A stretch of 64,000 nt of DNA from Lucinisca nassula (GCA_963580285.1 OY757015.1:134920029-134984028); one strand, 5' to 3'; numbered from the stretch's first letter, positions 50,223 to 61,558 are shown. The notes: generated from the sequence alone by a model not told the origin. A program made the numbers and translations.

Positions 50223-52088
50223 CCTAAGTTGTTGGAACAAGCAAATAATATAAGTATACAGGTAAATTAACATTAATAAGAAAAACAACAGGCAAATGGG
50301 ACAGAGAGAGAGCACACCCGCAGAGCATACCTACACAGACTAATACCATTGATTGAACCGGTTGCATGACCAGTAGCTAGTATATCAAAATCGTTTTGTT
50401 TCAGTAAGGAATCGATGCACTTGTTGAAATATAATTACGTTCGTTTTATTTGTGAATGAGTCGTCGCCGTATAGAAGCAGATTTAATGTTGGCGTACAAT
50501 ACATTGAAATATCATTCAGTTGTTCAGTCCGTTGGGGTTGGTAATTTAGACAATGAAAAAAAAATGTTGAGCGTCCTCGATACTACCACATTGACACATG
50601 GGTGAATCCGTAATGTTTTTCATAAATAGATCTAAGTTTAATGAGCTACAATTTGTCCTTAGACGCGTGTGTAACACCTGTGTTTTTCTTTTGCCAGAGT
50701 AATGATATTTTGGTACTGGAGATTTGTCTTTAATTAGGAGTATTTAAAGAATTTACTGATTCAGATTGTTTAGCCTCGTAGGGTAATCCATTCCATGCTC
50801 TGGTGGTAGATGGTAAGAAGGAGTTATAATACAAATTTGTTCCAGCATTAATAGTCATTGGAGTTTCTAAGATCATAACGACTGGCGCTGCTGACTGTTT
50901 GTGGCACAAGGGAAGAAAGGTATGGAGGAGTGAGGTTGTGACTCATTTTATAAAATAATGTCAATTTGTTATTCCTTCGCCTGTCTTCAAGTGTGTCCCA
51001 TCGGAACTCCTTATAAAGGGCATTTAAAGAAATAAGTTTCGTGCAGCCGGTTGCAATTCTAGCTGCTTCATGTTGTATCTTATCTAATTCAAACGTTTTA
51101 TAATTTGTACATTTGACCCATAAGACGTCACCATATTCAAGTAGTGGTCGTATAAAAGTTAAGTAAATAGTTTCGAGCGACTTCCTGTCCAGTTTGAATT
51201 TTAACTTTCTCATAACGTTAATTCTTACCCATGCCTTTTTCTGTAATATATGCTATGTGCTCGTGCCAGGTACAATCGTTCGAGAGGTAAATACCAAGGT
51301 GTTTATGTGTTTCAACTTCAGTGATTTCCTGGTTTTGCATATAAATAGGTGGGTGCTGATTTTTATTAAGTTTGCGTGAAATTAGAAGAGCTTCAGTTTT
51401 TGAAGGGTTGAAAGATACAAGCCACGTTGAGGCCCATCTAGAGATTTTAGAAATATCCGTATTTAGGCAGACCGCTGCAGATGCAGGATTGTCAACTGTT
51501 ACATAGAGGCTCGTGTCATCTGCAAATAAACGAATGTTTGACCCAATGTCTATAACAATGTCATTTATGTATAAAAGGAACAACAGGGGGCCTAGTATTG
51601 AGCCTTGTGGCACTCCAGCATGTATGGAGGTCCAGTCTGACTCAATTCCTGGAGTAACTACACGTTGTCTTCTGTTAGACAGATAGCTTCGAAACCAATT
51701 CAGGACTTCTCCCGAGACACCAGCTGCTTGAAGTTTTAGTAGGAGTTCAGCGTGCCAAACGCGGTCAAATGCTTTGCTGATGTCACAGAAGACAGCCCAT
51801 ACTTCTTTGCCTGAATCAAGTGCTTGACAAAACAAGCTATAAATGTATGTTAACTGGTTAACAGTTGAATCACCAGGCATAAAGCCAGACTGGAGAGAAG
51901 AGAGCAGTTGATTGACCATTACCCGAATTACTACACTTGAGATTTGCAGGACGAACGCCTGGGCGATAATCATGATATTACGATACGGATCTTTAACCTG
52001 CATAGTGGATGATTCTCCCTGCATACGCGGCCTCCAGTTAACGTCCCGATCCGAAGGACGGTACACTTTGTGGCATTCGTCCTTCCAG
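50222..52088 (-). mobile_element. CR1/L2-type LINE, 5'-truncated, TTTA tail
   Basis: On the minus strand, coding RT is followed by a 3' region (to 50222) and the TTTA tail. The 5' end (52088-51930) carries non-RT sequence including GATCGGGACGTTAACTGGAG before RT motifs begin. Confidence 0.75.
50848..52066 (-). pseudogene. CR1/L2-type reverse transcriptase pseudogene
   Basis: RT motifs in order: LQSGFMPGDSTVNQL, WAVFCDISKAFDRVWH, GVPQGSILGPLLFLLYIND, catalytic RLFADDTSLY and THKHLGIYLSNDCTWHEH. A frame change near 51213-51218 separates the C-terminal part (TFIRPLLEYGDVLWV, QHEAARIATGCTK, RRRNNKLTLFYKM). Further C-terminal residues (FLPSTTRAWNGLP-type) continue out of frame to about 50750. The endonuclease is absent (5' truncation). 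Confidence 0.8.
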
Positions 52089-52258
<170 letters not shown>

Positions 52259-52259
52259 A

Positions 52260-53450
52260 AACTAAACTGCAAGGATAAAAGTGAAAAAGTAGAGGCTAAT
52301 AACAGGTGATAGGTTAGAATAATGAAGAATAGCTAAAAGCAGATAAAAACAAGCCTTCCAGGGACTAAGGGCGTGAGTGCTGTAGGCTTGCAGACTTCGG
52401 CCTTGAAGTCTTTAAGGCTTTGGAGGCTGACAACAGACATGGGGAAGGCATTCCACTGAACTACAGCAAGGGGGAAAAAGGAGTACTTATAATAGTCACG
52501 GCGTGTGTAGACCTGCATAAAGATCATGGAGTGTGAATATCTTAGACTAAGGTGAATGTAAACTGGGAGAGGAACAGCAACAAGCCCGTGAATTATTTTA
52601 TAAAATAGACAAATGCGGGCATCAGCACGCCTTTGTTCCAGTGATGATCTTAGATACACTGGACCCTTTATCGAAGTTGTTGACTGTCCAGCGAGCAGCT
52701 CTACAATGGACATGTTCGATTTGGGCGATCCGCTATTTAGTGTGCGGGTCCCAGGCAGCTGAAGCATATTCCAGCTGTAGACTGGCCAGGGTATTATATG
52801 CCTTTTCACGGACCTTTGGCATCTTGGTTTTGATGTTCTCCGGATGAACCCAAGTGTCCGGCTTGCACTGCCAACCACTCGGTCAATGTGGGGATTCCAC
52901 GATAGTCCACTGGAAATATCAACCCCAAGATATATTCCACTGGTGACTATCTCCAGGCCATACAGTGTATATGTAGTTTTCAGGGGTCTCTTGGAGCCAG
53001 TCACCTGTACTACCTGGCATTTCGAGGGGTTGAACTCCATGTCCCACATGGTATCCCAAGCTTCAAGTTTGATCAGGTCATTCTGGAGTGTGGAGCTGTC
53101 GTCTTCGTTCTCAGTAGTCATATACAAGGCTTATGGTCTGCAAAGAGTCGCACTTGAGAGCAGATCTCTCTGGGCAAGTCGTTTATGTAAATGAGGCACA
53201 GGATAGGACACAGGACTGAGCCCTAGGGGACACCAGAGGTAACTGGAATCGGGTCCGACTGCTCCCCATCTATAACCACCCGCTGGGATCTGTTCCCAAG
53301 AAAGGCTTTAATGCAACTCAAAACCTGTCTACGGATGCTGTTATTATTGAGCTTCCATAGTAGTTTGTTGTAGTTAACTTTATCAAAAGCCTCTGTCTGC
53401 TGTCCTAAACTGGCACCCCTGGCAAGGTCCTCTATGAGCATAAGTTGAGT
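52260..53450 (-). mobile_element. CR1/Jockey-type LINE, 5'-truncated
   Basis: Minus-strand pieces: TEAFDKVNYNKLLWKL, FLGNRSQRVVIDGEQSD, VTSGVP (stop) then after a gap WDMEFNPSKCQVVQVTGSKR, YLGVDISSGLSWNPHID, RRADARICLFYKIIHGLVAV and FFPLAVVQWNAFP to the stop at 52333. RT motif C (YADD) is lost between 53223 and 53127. Related to the plus-strand fragment at 10203-10880 (both have F-Y-K-I-H and F-F-P-x-V-x-Q-W-N). Confidence 0.75.
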
Positions 53451-53507
53451 CTCACATGACCTTTTCTCACGAAAACAAATGGAACATATTCAGACACCAA
53501 ACTTTAT

Positions 53508-53582
53508 TGCTGATGCTGGGAATCGAACCAGGGGCCTCTAGCATCAGAAGCAAGTGCACTAACCACTGAGCTACCACTCTAG
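53508..53582 (-). tRNA. tRNA-like sequence, probably pseudo or SINE head
   Basis: A box TGGTAGCTCAGTGGTTAGTG (plus 53557-53576) and a perfect B box GGTTCGATTCC (53519-53529). The D arm is good. The T stem has only four pairs and the acceptor ends (AGAGTGG and CATCAGC) do not pair, so a working tRNA is unlikely. No SINE body recognised downstream. Confidence 0.4.
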
Positions 53583-53791
53583 CACTATCGATATGTTGAT
53601 GTTCTACACCACCATTAACTACTTAAGTGTTGTAAAGGGTGTGTTTGCTCAAAGCGCAGTGCCTTTATTTCATATTAAGAGATATCTATCTTTGAAATGC
53701 AGAAATATGCATGGAATCGGTTTAAACCCAAATTGGGCACCATAATCTAGTGCACACGAAAAGCATCCGTTAAAGAAAACAACCGTTTAAA

Positions 53792-54316
53792 TAGTAAAAG
53801 TATGATTTTGAGATTGTAAATTTTCCTTTTTTGGATGGTGATGTTCCTCGTGCGCCATCCTATGGCGTTTATATTTCGCAATTAATTCGATTTGCTAGAG
53901 TGTGTAGTCATGTAACTGACTTCAACACTCGTAATAAATTATTAACGGCTAAACTCCTTAATCAGGGTTATCGGTACCATAAACTACGCAAAGCCTTTTC
54001 AAAATTTTATAGACGCCATTCTGATTTAATTTCAAAATTCAATATTGGACTTAAATCTCTTCTGCAACAAGGTCTATCGGAACCCGAATTTTATGGTGAC
54101 AGTATATAAATTCAGAAAAATATATAACCGCAATGACTTCAGCACCCAATTTCGTAAAATCATTCTTCGATATAAAAAGATTGGGTACAACATGGATATT
54201 ATACGACAGACTGCATGCATGGTAGTTAACCCAATCACGGTTGGCAACTTTGCTTCCCTCTTTAATTGCACGCCGGTGGGTCAGGCCTCAGATTTTATGA
54301 CGGTTCCAACGTAAAG
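53792..54316 (+). pseudogene. Retroelement C-terminal coding fragment
   Basis: DFEIVNFPFLDGDVPRAPS, YGVYISQLIRFARVCSHV, RNKLLTAKLLNQGYRYHK and, after one frame change near 54100, IILRYKKIGYNMDIIRQTAC and VVNPITVGNFASLFNC. I recall the same C-terminal block in RT-encoding proteins of many marine invertebrates, but cannot name the clade. The RT core is missing (5'-truncated). Confidence 0.6.
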
Positions 54317-54880
54317 GCTTATTGAAAATTAGAGAGATAATGTTGGTTGGTGCCTGATGCTCTGTCTCTGGTCGGGCTCATCGGAGTCTAACTGTTTGTT
54401 TTCTTTTGCTCCGGCATTTCAGTGGTTTCTTGCTGTCGAGTCCTCACCGTTGTCTCACCTCTGTGGTTCTTTGATTTTTGTGTTCACTGAGATATTGCAC
54501 TGATGAGTTAGGAGGCCTTCATGCGGACTGAACAAATTATTTGTCTAAATCGCCACGGAAGTAAGGGCGATGATTGTGGCCACGTAAAATCGATTTAAGC
54601 CCCCCCCCCCCCCCCCCCCCAGTGGAAATCTTCCACTGACCGTTCCAAGGCGGCTCTTCTGTGGCGATTTATTTATGTTGTTGTTTGTTACTTGCTGTGT
54701 GTATCACTTGTGTCTTTTGGTTTTGGATGGCCATATGGCCATTTTGTGGGAAAGTAACTGTCCTTATGGCCTTCCTTTGTTTAGGTTTCCATTATGGTCT
54801 GGTCGCTTAATGTTTGTATTTCTTTCCCTTTGGTGTCTTTTATGGGTGGAGTAAGTTAATTGTATCAATTCCTGATCTTT
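54317..54880 (+). mobile_element. 3' region of the same retroelement
   Basis: Non-coding, G/T-rich, with poly-C (54600-54620), the hairpin GTGGAAATCTTCCAC, CTGACCGTTCCAAGGCGG and ATGGCCATATGGCCAT. A tail fragment of the same type lies at 15652-15760. Confidence 0.55.
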
Positions 54881-54899
54881 GTTTTACTTCTACTTTTTA

Positions 54900-54960
54900 G
54901 TTAAACAGTGTAGACCGTTATCAGACTGCTCCTTCAAATAGATCTGGGTATAAAATGTTC
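54900..54960 (+). mobile_element. PAL-2 half
   Basis: GTTAAACAGTGTAGACCGTT and TCAGACTGCTCC are the left arm of PAL-2; no right arm follows. Confidence 0.5.
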
Positions 54961-55365
54961 GACTAACAGTAGGGTTGTCATACATGCCAGCCGCCACATT
55001 TTATTGTTTTGGCAGAAATTATTAGTTCCCATTTCATCTGGGAACAAAGCACAGGGGAGGTAATCCATATTCGACCCAGGCACAGTCACCGGTCAGTATT
55101 CAATGTTGACGTGTGATTTTCACTAAAATCCGGAACTTATAAAGGCAAACTCGAGTAGTAGGTTGTGTAATAACAGAAAATGTTTTGGATCTTAATATGT
55201 GTTCGACCAATGGTGCGGCGGAGTACCATATAGTTAACGACATACAGTTTACGACATGCAGGCACTTTTATACAGCAGACGCACAATAAACAGTCCCTTT
55301 GGCCTTTCAGAACAACATGTGTGTGTACATGTATATGTATACTAACAAGAAATATCTTTAAAAAA
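54961..55365. other. No recognised feature
   Basis: No gene or repeat recognised between the PAL-2 half and the next GGTCA-rich element. Confidence 0.4.
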
Positions 55366-55424
55366 GATATGCGGCGTAGATTTAATTGGAAGGTTGTTTA
55401 GAAACCAGTGCTTCAGCTGAAGTG

Positions 55425-56490
55425 CACGACCCGCCAGATGCTTTTAGCTTTATGAGTGTTACCATATATGGGTATAATGGCCATTTTGGTCATGTGCCCT
55501 GGACCTAAAACGGTTCCCCCAATAAATGCGCCTTATCGTAAGGAGCAAAAATATATCTTATACTTTAGTACTGTTTTCTGAATCGTTTGCAGGAAAAAAT
55601 GAATTCTCACTTTTCCAGTACAAAAGCATATGTGTCAAAGTTTGACCTAGGCACAAAGAAGGTCAAGGTCAACCCAGGGTCACCATTTTAGCAATTTATG
55701 ATGGGCCTACGTCCCAGATGCTATTTAACAAGTTTCGTGGAAATCTGCCCAGTGGTTCTGGAGAAGACTATTTTGAAGGGTTTTTACTATATATGGCTTG
55801 GCGGCCATTTTGGTCATGTGACCTGGACCCAATGAGCAAATTTTGGTTTCCTCCATCCCATAGAGGTTCCATATGAAATTTGACCTTAATCGGCCCAACG
55901 GTTTCCGAGGAGAAGCAGTTCGAGAATTTTCAAATTTTTCGCCTCGGCGAGGCTATACTAAATGGAATGTCATATTTCGCAAAGTCATTGGTTAGATCTC
56001 ATTGATATCTATCAGTATGCCAAAAATTGTTTAAATATACCAAGCGGTTAAGTCACTATCACCAATTTTCACAAACGGGTTACGGACGGCTTGGTGGCCA
56101 TTTTGGTCATGTGACCTGGACCCCATGAGCAAATTTTGGTTTTCCCCATCCCATAGGGCCTCCATATGAAATTTGACTTCAATTGGCCCAACCGTTTCCG
56201 AGGAGAAGCAGTTCGAAATTTTTCACATTTTTCGCCTTGGCGAGGCTATGTAATACTAAATGGAATGTAATATTTCGCAAGTTCATTGGTTAGATCTCAT
56301 TGATATCTATCAGTATGCCAAACATTGTTTAAATATTCCAATCGGTTAAGTCACTATCACCAATTTTCACCAATTTTCACAAACGGGTTACGCACGGACA
56401 GACAGACTGACAGAATGACACGGTGATTTTAGGGCACTCTTAGAAAATCAACCGACTTTAGTCGGTCGCTTTTTCTGCGGGTCGTGCAAT
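55425..56490 (+). mobile_element. Helitron-like element with a ~300-bp duplication
   Basis: Subterminal GTGCACGACCCGCCAGA (55418-55434) is complementary to TTCTGCGGGTCGTGCA (56474-56489), and a hairpin ACCGAC-TTTA-GTCGGT lies just before it. The core holds two ~300-bp units (55793-56088 and 56089-56385) with GGCCATTTTGGTCATGTGAC, CCATATGAAATTTGAC, CGAGGAGAAGCAGTTCG and TTGATATCTATCAGTATGCC. No coding capacity. Confidence 0.6.
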
Positions 56491-56574
56491 ATGAGCTACA
56501 ATAGTGACAGCAACAATTGTCTAGCTATGAAATGGTTTACTGTATTCAAACAATTCAGATGTCACGCGAGGAAA

Positions 56575-56850
56575 AATAGCTTTGCAGAGGGCGGTGTACC
56601 GCCTGTTTGAGCTAAGGTCAATGTAAAATGTCAAGGTTAAAAACATGACCTCATTTCAAGAGCATATGATCTCAAGTATATGCACAACAAATAAGAAAAC
56701 GTTATCATTCACTGTTTTTGAACACAAATTCTAGGGTTAACATTTAGGGTTGTCGCTATGGTGAACGTAAACGCATAGACGGACGAACAAACGGACGAGC
56801 AGACAAACGGACGGAAACTTGATCTTATGTGCACCTAACTAAAACTCAAA
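56575..56850 (+). repeat. GGTCA-type element, diverged
   Basis: GCTAAGGTCAATGTAAAATG, ACATGACCTCATTTCAAGAG and a final ACGGACGAGCAGACAAACGG run place it in the same broad class as the Helitron-like elements. Ends not defined. Confidence 0.4.
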
Positions 56851-57039
56851 TTACACTTATTCCTTTGCAGAATTTATATAACATTAATGATATTCGAAAA
56901 TGTCCATTTTGTGTTAAAATGGGGGAGATAAATTATGCTGAAGACAAATGATACACTGCAACTTTTATTTAGCATATATTGTAAATTAAACATCTGTCAA
57001 TTTGTAATGCGATTATTACATGTTTTGGTCATGCTATAT

Positions 57040-57182
57040 CTCTTTATTGGTTTCATTGGGCAACAGGGCTTGAGGTGTCTTACATCTCAATGTCGGGTAA
57101 AAGTCCCACAAACTTGGAAGCAACGTCTCAAAAATGACCTACACAGTGTTGATGGGGACGTTATACCTCAAATCAAACAAAC
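57040..57182 (+). mobile_element. SINE-A 3' half
   Basis: TTGGTTTCATTGGGCAACAG, CATCTCAATGTCGGGTAAAA and the tail ACCTCAAATCAAACAAACAA. 5'-truncated. Confidence 0.8.
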
Positions 57183-57766
57183 AATTCCTTTCGCAGAAAA
57201 TTCTTCCTTTCGCGAAAGGAACCTCCCTTTCGCGTAATGGTTCCTTTCGCTATATAGACCAACCACGTGAAATTATGTAAAAAAAGCTATTCACCGCAGC
57301 AGTTACAGAATTCACTAGAATCACAATTATACATATGACGTATGGTCATCAAAGGACAAGACGGTGAGCAAGCCGAAACTGTATATATTCTTCATTCATG
57401 TCTCACATAATAAATGAAACATCTCCTAGGTTAAAACTTCGGTAAACTGTCGTATTTTTTGAGTAGATTTATTTATGCAAATCATTGTCCAATGAAATGG
57501 TCATCTCCTTGGACATGTGGTTTTATTGACCAATGGAGTAACGAAAAATGTAGGACAAAAGCAAAACCATAACGGCTACGCCGTAAAAAAAAAAATAAGA
57601 TTGGTGTCTCTTTTTTTTTTTTTTTTTACAAAAAGTTTACAATTTTAGCTGTCACTAGCAACGGGCAGAGCGACAGTTTAAATACGCCTGTTGTTGCCAG
57701 TGACAAAACAGATTTTCTCATGACGTGTCTAATGTTGTGTAGGTATGATCTTCACTGTGGCTTGAG
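57183..57766. other. Region upstream of the plus-strand gene
   Basis: Contains CTTTCGCGAAAGGAACC-type inverted words (57186-57250), poly(A)/poly(T) tracts at 57585-57626 and ATAACGGCTACGCCG. It may include the promoter of the gene starting at 57767; no TATA box or initiator can be assigned with confidence. Confidence 0.3.
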
Positions 57767-57886
57767 ATGGAGACGATATCCACAGGAGTAGCAAATGGCA
57801 CCAAGCGACTGCGGGCTGCATGTTCTGTCCTGGCGTTTATATTGATTGTTATGTCAACGACCATATGCATCCTGGCATTTCAGCTG
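57767..57886 (+). CDS. First exon of a single-pass membrane protein
   Basis: ATG (57767-57769) in context GAGATGG opens 40 codons ending at donor CAGCTG|GTAAGT, phase 0. The protein starts METISTGVANGTKRLRAA and continues as one hydrophobic segment (SVLAFILIVMSTTICILAF). Basic residues (KRLR) just before the hydrophobic run predict N-terminus inside, that is a type II signal-anchor protein with its main part in later exons. Type II anchors of this sort precede TNF-like, C-type lectin and glycosyltransferase domains, but nothing here decides between them. A SINE-A copy begins 22 bp into the intron. Confidence 0.5.
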
Positions 57887-57907
57887 GTAAGTACATACAT
57901 AAGTACA

Positions 57908-58140
57908 CACCGGCCCGCACACTAGTACTGGTAAACCGCTTAGAGGATCTAAGCCTGTCCAGGAACCGCGGTGCGAGGCAGACCGTCCATGCTAATGAAC
58001 CCTATTGGTTTCATTGGGCGACAGGGCTTGAGATGTCATTTCATCTCAATGTCGGGTAAAAGTCCCACAAAATTGGAAGCAACGTCTCCAAAATGACCTT
58101 TACAGTGTTGACGGGGACGTTAAACCTCAAATCAAACAAA
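57908..58140 (+). mobile_element. SINE-A, 5'-truncated, in intron
   Basis: From CCGGCCCGCACACTAGTACT to CCTCAAATCAAACAAACAAA. Very close to the copy at 1140-1439 in the shared part. Confidence 0.85.
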
Positions 58141-58253
58141 CAAAACCAGGGAAACCATATCTGTAAAAGCTGATGTATTTCAGCAGCAAGTTTTTTTATA
58201 TTTGCAAGAGTCCAGCTTACAAATATTGATATATTTATGAGTAAATGTTGCAG

Positions 58254-58427
58254 AACGTGGTGAATGTATTCTTAAAGTCAGAACTGCTGTTTTGGACGAC
58301 GCATCAGGCCAAGTTTTACAAAAATCCGGAAAAAATGATTTGTTCTGAATTACACCTGTGGACACAAAAGCGTTCAAACTCTGATGAACTACCTTTCAAT
58401 GAATCTCTTTGCATCAAGTTGGTTTGA
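58254..58427 (+). CDS. Possible second exon of the membrane protein
   Basis: After acceptor AAATGTTGCAG the frame in phase 0, matching exon 1, reads NVVNVFLKSELLFWTTHQAK ... ELHLWTQKRSNSDELPFNES to a stop at 58425-58427 (58 residues incl. stop). In the phase-1 frame it reads RGECILKVRTAVLDDASGQV to a stop. Neither is recognised. An inverted, diverged copy of part of this sequence lies at 58660-58740. The exon could be mis-assigned. Confidence 0.3.
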   Translation, partial: NVVNVFLKSELLFWTTHQAKFYKNPEKMICSELHLWTQKRSNSDELPFNESLCIKLV

Positions 58428-58659
58428 CAAGCAAATGTCATTCACCAAAGTAGTCTAAAACTGGATCAAGAAATATACATTGATTGGTCTTATTGTGGCA
58501 AGTACTTTTTCCATTTTTAGATCTAACTGACATTCCAGATGTATTCTGATTGGACAGTGCAAGGTCTACAATGAAATGTACAACACTTTGTGTTTTGAAT
58601 TTATTTCTGTCTTGCAGTTGACAGATAGGATGTAATGAAATATTAAATGAAATATCAGA

Positions 58660-58740
58660 TCAAAATGAAATGAAGCTCATCAAAGTTTGAACGGATTTGT
58701 GTCCACAGGTGTATTCATTTAAAAATCCGCTATTTGAATA
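58660..58740 (-). repeat. Inverted copy of the possible exon 2 sequence
   Basis: Minus-strand TACACCTGTGGACACAAATC and GTTCAAACTTTGATGAGCTT match plus-strand TACACCTGTGGACACAAAAG and GTTCAAACTCTGATGAACTA at 58350-58390. The matching frame common to both is YTCGHKSVQTLM. Confidence 0.5.
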
Positions 58741-58907
58741 CCAATCTTGATAATTGGATTGTTCAGTGTATGATGAAAATACAGTTTCGGGTGAGGGTAC
58801 AGACGAAATCGCGATTGACAAGGAAGTGGCATGTTTGGAAAATCCATCCAAAATATGACGATAGACTGAGTTCGAAGAAGACTCAGATATAATAAGTTCA
58901 TTGGCAA

Positions 58908-59470
58908 ACAAGAGGCCCATGATGGTCCTTAATGTTCACGCCTGTTTAAAAAAGGTCAAGGTCATTCAGTGTCTATAATGTTTATCAATCTGGAGGACAT
59001 AATTCTAACATATCCATGTCACACTTAACTGTATGTTTGAAGAAAATTCCATTAAAAACAATGGAGCTATGCAGAAAATAAGATTAATAGCTATCAAGGC
59101 ACATAACTCTATGTACCAGGCTGTCGTGTGAGTTTTCAAACTTTTTCGAAATCAAACTATTTTAAAGCATAATCTATGTCCTCTTCATAGCCAATCAATA
59201 CAGAGGGACGGTTACCCCTAAATGCTTTTTAGCAGTCAAGGACCATGTAAAGCAAAGTAAGAAAAGATGGACTTGTGGCATTCAACAGGTTGAGATCGGC
59301 ATGTAGTCATATGTCTAGGCAAAGGTGCTGATGGAGGAATGAAAGGATTGACAGACATACAGACAAGCAGACAGATGGCCAACAACCATGCTTTTGCCAG
59401 TTCACAAAACCCCTTGTCACTGCCCACCTTCTCTGCACATTTCATAAAGAACTGATCAAAACTACGTAAG
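58908..59470 (+). mobile_element. Helitron-like element, diverged
   Basis: Starts ACAAGAGGCCCATGATGG, like the element at 32426. Contains AAAAGGTCAAGGTCATTCAG and several GACAGACATACAGACAAGC words near the 3' part (59345-59375). The 3' hairpin is not recognised. Confidence 0.45.
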
Positions 59471-59562
59471 TTATACTGATAACAAGACTGATAATAAGCA
59501 AGATAATAAGCAATAACCTAATTCAGCAACAAATGCCATACAATTCAGTCTAGCCAGTTCTC

Positions 59563-59770
59563 CAGTGTTCCATTAAACGGGTAATCCTTTGGAAGCAAGG
59601 ATTTGAACTGGGATCTGAAAACAGTAGAGTGCATGAGTTGTTTTTTTCTGGACCAGACAACCTAGCCTCCATCAGTGACCCTCAAATATCTTCCATGATC
59701 CCAAAGGACTAGAAAATTAGCCAACTACTATGATGAAGGGCAGGGAGACATTTTACGGTCGCCACACCAT
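59563..59770 (+). repeat. Single copy of the 260-bp repeat found in mariner
   Basis: GGTAATCCTTTGGAAGCAAG, CTCCATCAGTGACCCTCAAA, GATCCCAAAGGACTAGAAAA and GAAGGGCAGGGAGACATTTT correspond in order to 3500-3725. Diverged and shortened. Confidence 0.7.
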
Positions 59771-59992
59771 ATGGAACTTTGAAGGTCCACTGAGATCAAG
59801 GGGCATAATCCAATTTTCTCTCCTGATTGCTAATCCTCACGAATTACCTTGCTTTGTTACCGATTATCTTTCACGAAAGAGAGGATAAATACGAAGGTTA
59901 CCCGTTTATTTGCGCATCACCTGGACGCTGCTTTATCAATAAAAACCTGGGGGCTTGAGTAAGCAGTTGTAGAGAATCCCGTCAAAATTAGT

Positions 59993-60472
59993 CATTATGA
60001 AAAACACGCCTATACAAATACATTGTAGACTTTACAGCGAAAAATCGAACATTTTTAGATGAATAATTATGATATTTTATCTTATTTCTGCTCAAATATA
60101 GATTATGTGCACTCGTTAGAACCGCCTAATCTATATTAGGGAGCAGAAATAAGATATTCGTTCTTAGATTTTTAGATGAATAATTATGATATTTTATCTT
60201 ATTTCTGCTCAAATATAGATTATGTGCACCCGTTAGAACCGCCTAATCTATATTGGGGAGCAGAAATAAGATATCTGTTCTTATTTCTAATCAAAATATA
60301 GATTGTGTGCGCTCGTTAGAACCGCCTAATTGAGGCGGTTCTAACGAGCACCCACAATCTATAATGTGGAGCAGAAATAAGATAAACAAGGGTTACCCCT
60401 GTAAACCCCAGTTTAACTATATAGTGGTGGGGTTCAAGGCGGTCAAAATTATATAGGCGTGTTTTCGTGATG
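59993..60472 (+). mobile_element. PAL-1 MITE with tandem triplication of the core
   Basis: Ends CATTATGAAAAACACGCCTA and ATAGGCGTGTTTTCGTGATG. Two shortened core units (60060-60160 and 60165-60280), each with TATAGATTATGTGCACTCGT-type left arm and CCTAATCTATATTnGGGAGC, precede one full palindrome (60310-60365). Confidence 0.8.
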
Positions 60473-60482
60473 GTAGAATATT

Positions 60483-60690
60483 GATCGATCGGAAATTATA
60501 ATTTATTTGCACAATGCTAACAAGAAAATGGGTGGGCGGAACTTTGCAGTATTTTATTTAGGCTGTAACAAATGGCGCTGTGACGAAAAAGAAACTGACT
60601 ATTTACGAGTATGTGATTTGACATTGGGACAAAGTGCATGGATAGCAGTCGCAAAGTATGCACCTAAAATAGAAACATTTTTTGTGCTCA
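60483..60690 (+). other. Open frame of unknown nature
   Basis: Frame from 60507 reads NKKMGGRNFAVFYLGCNKWR, CDEKETDYLRVCDLTLGQSA and WIAVAKYAPKIETFFVL before running into SINE-A. Composition is protein-like, but there is no clear domain or splice acceptor. Possibly a decayed exon or transposon coding piece. Confidence 0.25.
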
Positions 60691-60742
60691 ATGACCTTTA
60701 CAGTGTTGACGGGGACGTTAAACCTCAAATCAAACAAAACAA
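60690..60742 (+). mobile_element. SINE-A 3' tail only
   Basis: AATGACCTTTACAGTGTTGA, CGGGGACGTTAAACCTCAAA and TCAAACAAAAC. A severely 5'-truncated insertion, useful because it shows the tail can insert on its own. Confidence 0.85.
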
Positions 60743-60775
60743 TTTTTTTTTGCTCAAACGTGGCTCACATGCAGC

Positions 60776-60807
60776 AAATAATAATAATAATAATAATAAT
60801 AATAATT
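60776..60807. repeat. (ATA)n microsatellite
   Basis: About ten AAT/ATA triplets following the SINE-A tail and a T-run. Confidence 0.9.
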
Positions 60808-60809
60808 AT

Positions 60810-61530
60810 AGTAAATCCTGATACTACTGCGCCTCGTCTGAATTGAGTACATGCATAATTATGAACACAAGCAGCACAAGCAACGGACACTGAGGCTGCG
60901 GGTTGTGTAGGTTCACTTATTGTATCAAACGCAATTCTGATCAATTAAACGCAAGCAACAAAATCACTGGTCAGACTATGCGGATGCACAGGCTGTTCTT
61001 TTCCGGTATTGTTTCCTCAGTATCGTTTTTATTTATTTTTTTATCAAAGTGACTTTAACCCCCATTTTCGTTATTTAAATGTAGCCGAGCAAGCCTTTTC
61101 TAAACTGATAGGAAGGAGAAAATGCGAAAAGAAGAACGAAAAAAAAAAAAAAAAAAAAAAACAATTTTTATTATGATTCAACACTCGTGTCGAATCAATC
61201 CGGTTATCTAAGTGCCTAAGGTCCCTATTCAGTTTATCAATTATTCCATAACCATAATTGTGTACATGCGTTTGGGAGACGCGATCATCTAGGTGACCAG
61301 GTGCTTGACCAGACACTATTACTCAAAACATTTATTTTACATTGTCTTTTGTTCTTGTGTATTTGAATATTGCCATAAAATTGTGGGAAGGATATGCCTT
61401 CACAAACAGTGAACACACAGTAAAGACCCATTTTTATAAAGATGTTGTGGCTAGTCACTAGAAGCGCTTTTTACTAAACGTGTTATGGGTGGGTCATTAC
61501 TCATAGTATAGGAGGTTTTAGGAATTCCGT
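60810..61530. other. No recognised gene
   Basis: Holds an A-run (61139-61160) and CACTGGTCAGACTATGCGGA / TGCACAGGCTG-type words like those of the MITE at 35068. No splice-flanked frame recognised. Confidence 0.35.
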
Positions 61531-61532
61531 TT

Positions 61533-61558
61533 ATGACGTCATTCTTGCGCATGCGCAA
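61533..61558. promoter_or_regulatory. CRE and NRF1-like palindromes, possible promoter
   Basis: ATGACGTCAT (61533-61542), a perfect CRE/ATF site, is three bases from TTGCGCATGCGCAA (61545-61558), a perfect NRF1-type palindrome. Such pairs are common in CpG-type, TATA-less animal promoters. No confident exon is seen next to it, so the target gene is unknown and chance cannot be excluded. Confidence 0.3.

Noticed and set aside
53508..53582. Functional tRNA gene on the minus strand
   Set aside because: T stem reduced to four pairs and acceptor ends unpaired; k.pt as a tRNA-like sequence of low confidence.
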